Under the pieces are notes generated by a model. It was not told where the DNA came from. It searched no databases and was given only the letters and a program-made list of their open reading frames with translations. The translations under genes were made by a program, and so were the position numbers. From Paenibacillus durus (GTDB taxonomy: Bacteria; Bacillota; Bacilli; Paenibacillales; Paenibacillaceae): a stretch of DNA of 64,000 nucleotides. Of this stretch, positions 63,211 through 64,000 are shown one piece after another. Where the stretch lies: contig NZ_CP009288.1 of NCBI RefSeq assembly GCF_000756615.1, positions 5,974,348 through 6,038,347 on the forward strand, in the 5' to 3' direction. The stretch's first letter is position 1. Each line of letters begins with the position of its first letter.

Positions 63211-63251
63211 ACATATAAGAGGATAAGCGCGATGCTTATCCTCTTATATGT
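63211..63251. repeat. Perfect 18-bp inverted repeat between rnpA and rpmH
   Basis: ACATATAAGAGGATAAGC (63211-63228) and its exact complement GCTTATCCTCTTATATGT (63234-63251), 5-base loop GCGAT. No T-run follows on either strand, so it is not a classic terminator. It may be a processing site between the rpmH and rnpA messages. Confidence 0.8.
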
Positions 63252-63256
63252 AAAAA

Positions 63257-63276
63257 AAGACCACCGTAGTGGTCTT
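63257..63276 (-). terminator. Terminator after rpmH
   Basis: Perfect 8-bp stem AAGACCAC / GTGGTCTT with loop CGTA, then TTTTTTT on the minus strand, just beyond the rpmH stop. Confidence 0.85.
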
Positions 63277-63288
63277 ACCTAACCTGAC

Positions 63289-63423
63289 TTACGCACTCAG
63301 AACTTTTCTGCCTTTCAGACGGCGGGCAGCCAGCACTTTGCGGCCATTTTTCGTGCTCATTCTTGCGCGAAACCCGTGCACCTTCTTGCGCTTGCTTACA
63401 TTCGGTTTGAACGTCGGTCTCAT
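63289..63423 (-). CDS. rpmH: 50S ribosomal protein L34
   Basis: 44 residues: MRPTFKPNVSKRKKVHGFR...NGRKVLAARRLKGRKVLSA. Highly basic, universal L34 pattern. GGGAGGTG lies just before the ATG. First gene of the leftward origin-proximal cluster. Confidence 0.98.
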   Translation of the reverse strand: MRPTFKPNVSKRKKVHGFRARMSTKNGRKVLAARRLKGRKVLSA

Positions 63424-63624
63424 GTATTGCACCTCCCTTGCAGGAACTTAATGGACTGTCTATAAACGGCTTGGCCGTCCCAGGTAGGACAGTATCTACA
63501 AGATCATCATTTTCATTTGTCTGAGAAGACACCTCACAGAAAACACCTTTATATATTAAAACATAAATCGGAACTAAAAGTCAACCGAAAACCTCCTCCC
63601 TCTTTTCCCTCTCCTAATTAACGT

Positions 63625-64000
63625 TTATCCACAGCTACCAAGGCAAATTTAATAATCCACAATTCCTCAAAGTTATCCACTTATGCCCAACAAGCGCCAA
63701 AAAATCCTTGTCGCATGGACAACCTGTGTATAAAAAAATAAATGATTGCCGGATCATGTCGAATGCTAAACAAATTATCAACAATATGTAGTATTGTGGC
63801 TATTAATTATACACAAGTGGTTGAATTTGTGGATAATATCCGTGGGTTCATTGAAAATCAAGGGGAGTTTTGCTATGATGGTATTACTTTTGATTGTGAA
63901 TAGATTTGAATGTCCTCCATATTATCAACAAGCTGTGGATAAAGTTGTGAACAATTCAAGTTTATCCATATTTTTTTGTCTTCTCTTCCTGCGTATTGGG
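63625..64000. other. oriC region, DnaA-box cluster
   Basis: At least five exact TTATNCACA boxes: 63625-63633 (+), 63725-63733 (-), 63807-63815 (+), 63828-63836 (-) and 63934-63942 (-); near matches at 63653-63661, 63673-63681 and 63962-63970. AT-rich segments lie between them. In Bacillus the incA/B cluster lies between rpmH and dnaA, so the dnaA gene should begin just beyond the window. Confidence 0.92.

Noticed and set aside
1..64000. CRISPR arrays or complete insertion sequences
   Set aside because: No regularly spaced direct repeats and no intact transposase gene were seen.

Overview
The window is a Firmicutes chromosome segment ending at the replication origin. The right end has the conserved order (all on the minus strand) rpmH, rnpA, yidC, jag, mnmE, mnmG, rsmG, noc, parA, parB. 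Beyond rpmH lies a DnaA-box cluster just before where dnaA should start, outside the window. Spore genes (yyaC, a SpoIIIJ-type yidC), a WalRK operon, YjzC, YdjO and CxxH/CxxC small proteins, and fairly high GC suggest a spore-former of the Paenibacillus type. This is inferred from gene content; no database was searched. Almost everything reads leftward, away from the origin, as expected on a replichore.

Left end (1-7.6 kb): an accessory region. It holds a three-gene operon: an MmeI/DnmA(YeeA)-like adenine methyltransferase, a superfamily 2 helicase (YeeB-like) and a GIY-YIG/T5orf172 protein (YeeC-like, cut by the window edge). Next come the C-terminal remnant of a large serine recombinase and a YaaC-like protein. 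The region abuts the 3' end of rlmH, the gene whose end is the SCC integration site in staphylococci.

7.6-19 kb: rlmH, a DUF4386 membrane protein, a frameshifted Crp/Fnr regulator, a flavin-binding-protein fragment, a VOC protein, a CxxH/CxxC protein, the cydABDC operon for cytochrome bd with a promoter flanked by two Rex-type operators, cold-shock genes and htrA.

19-29 kb: walR-walK-walH-walI-walJ, controlling cell-wall turnover, then a LysM/G5/M23 endopeptidase with a candidate WalR box, an uncharacterised membrane-anchored protein and a DUF2812 protein.

28.5-41 kb: purA with an apparent PurR operator inside the terminator of the upstream operon; the helicase-rplI-gdpP-yybS-mazG-like run; a CBS protein; an LCP cell-wall ligase; and a peptide-uptake operon without its ATPases.

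41-51 kb: an Smr-less MutS2-like ATPase preceded by a structured RNA with a 7-codon upstream ORF and tandem terminators, the strongest candidate for an undescribed regulatory element here; then rpsF-ssb-rpsR; then two tRNA-Ser(CGA) genes flanking a two-component system and a bacitracin/lantibiotic-immunity-type ABC transporter.

49-64 kb: DUF951, MscS, DUF3343, yyaC, DUF4446, a cysteine-desulfurase-like enzyme, the ParAB/Noc segregation genes with two parS sites, tRNA and rRNA modification genes, membrane insertion genes, RNase P protein, L34 and the oriC box cluster.
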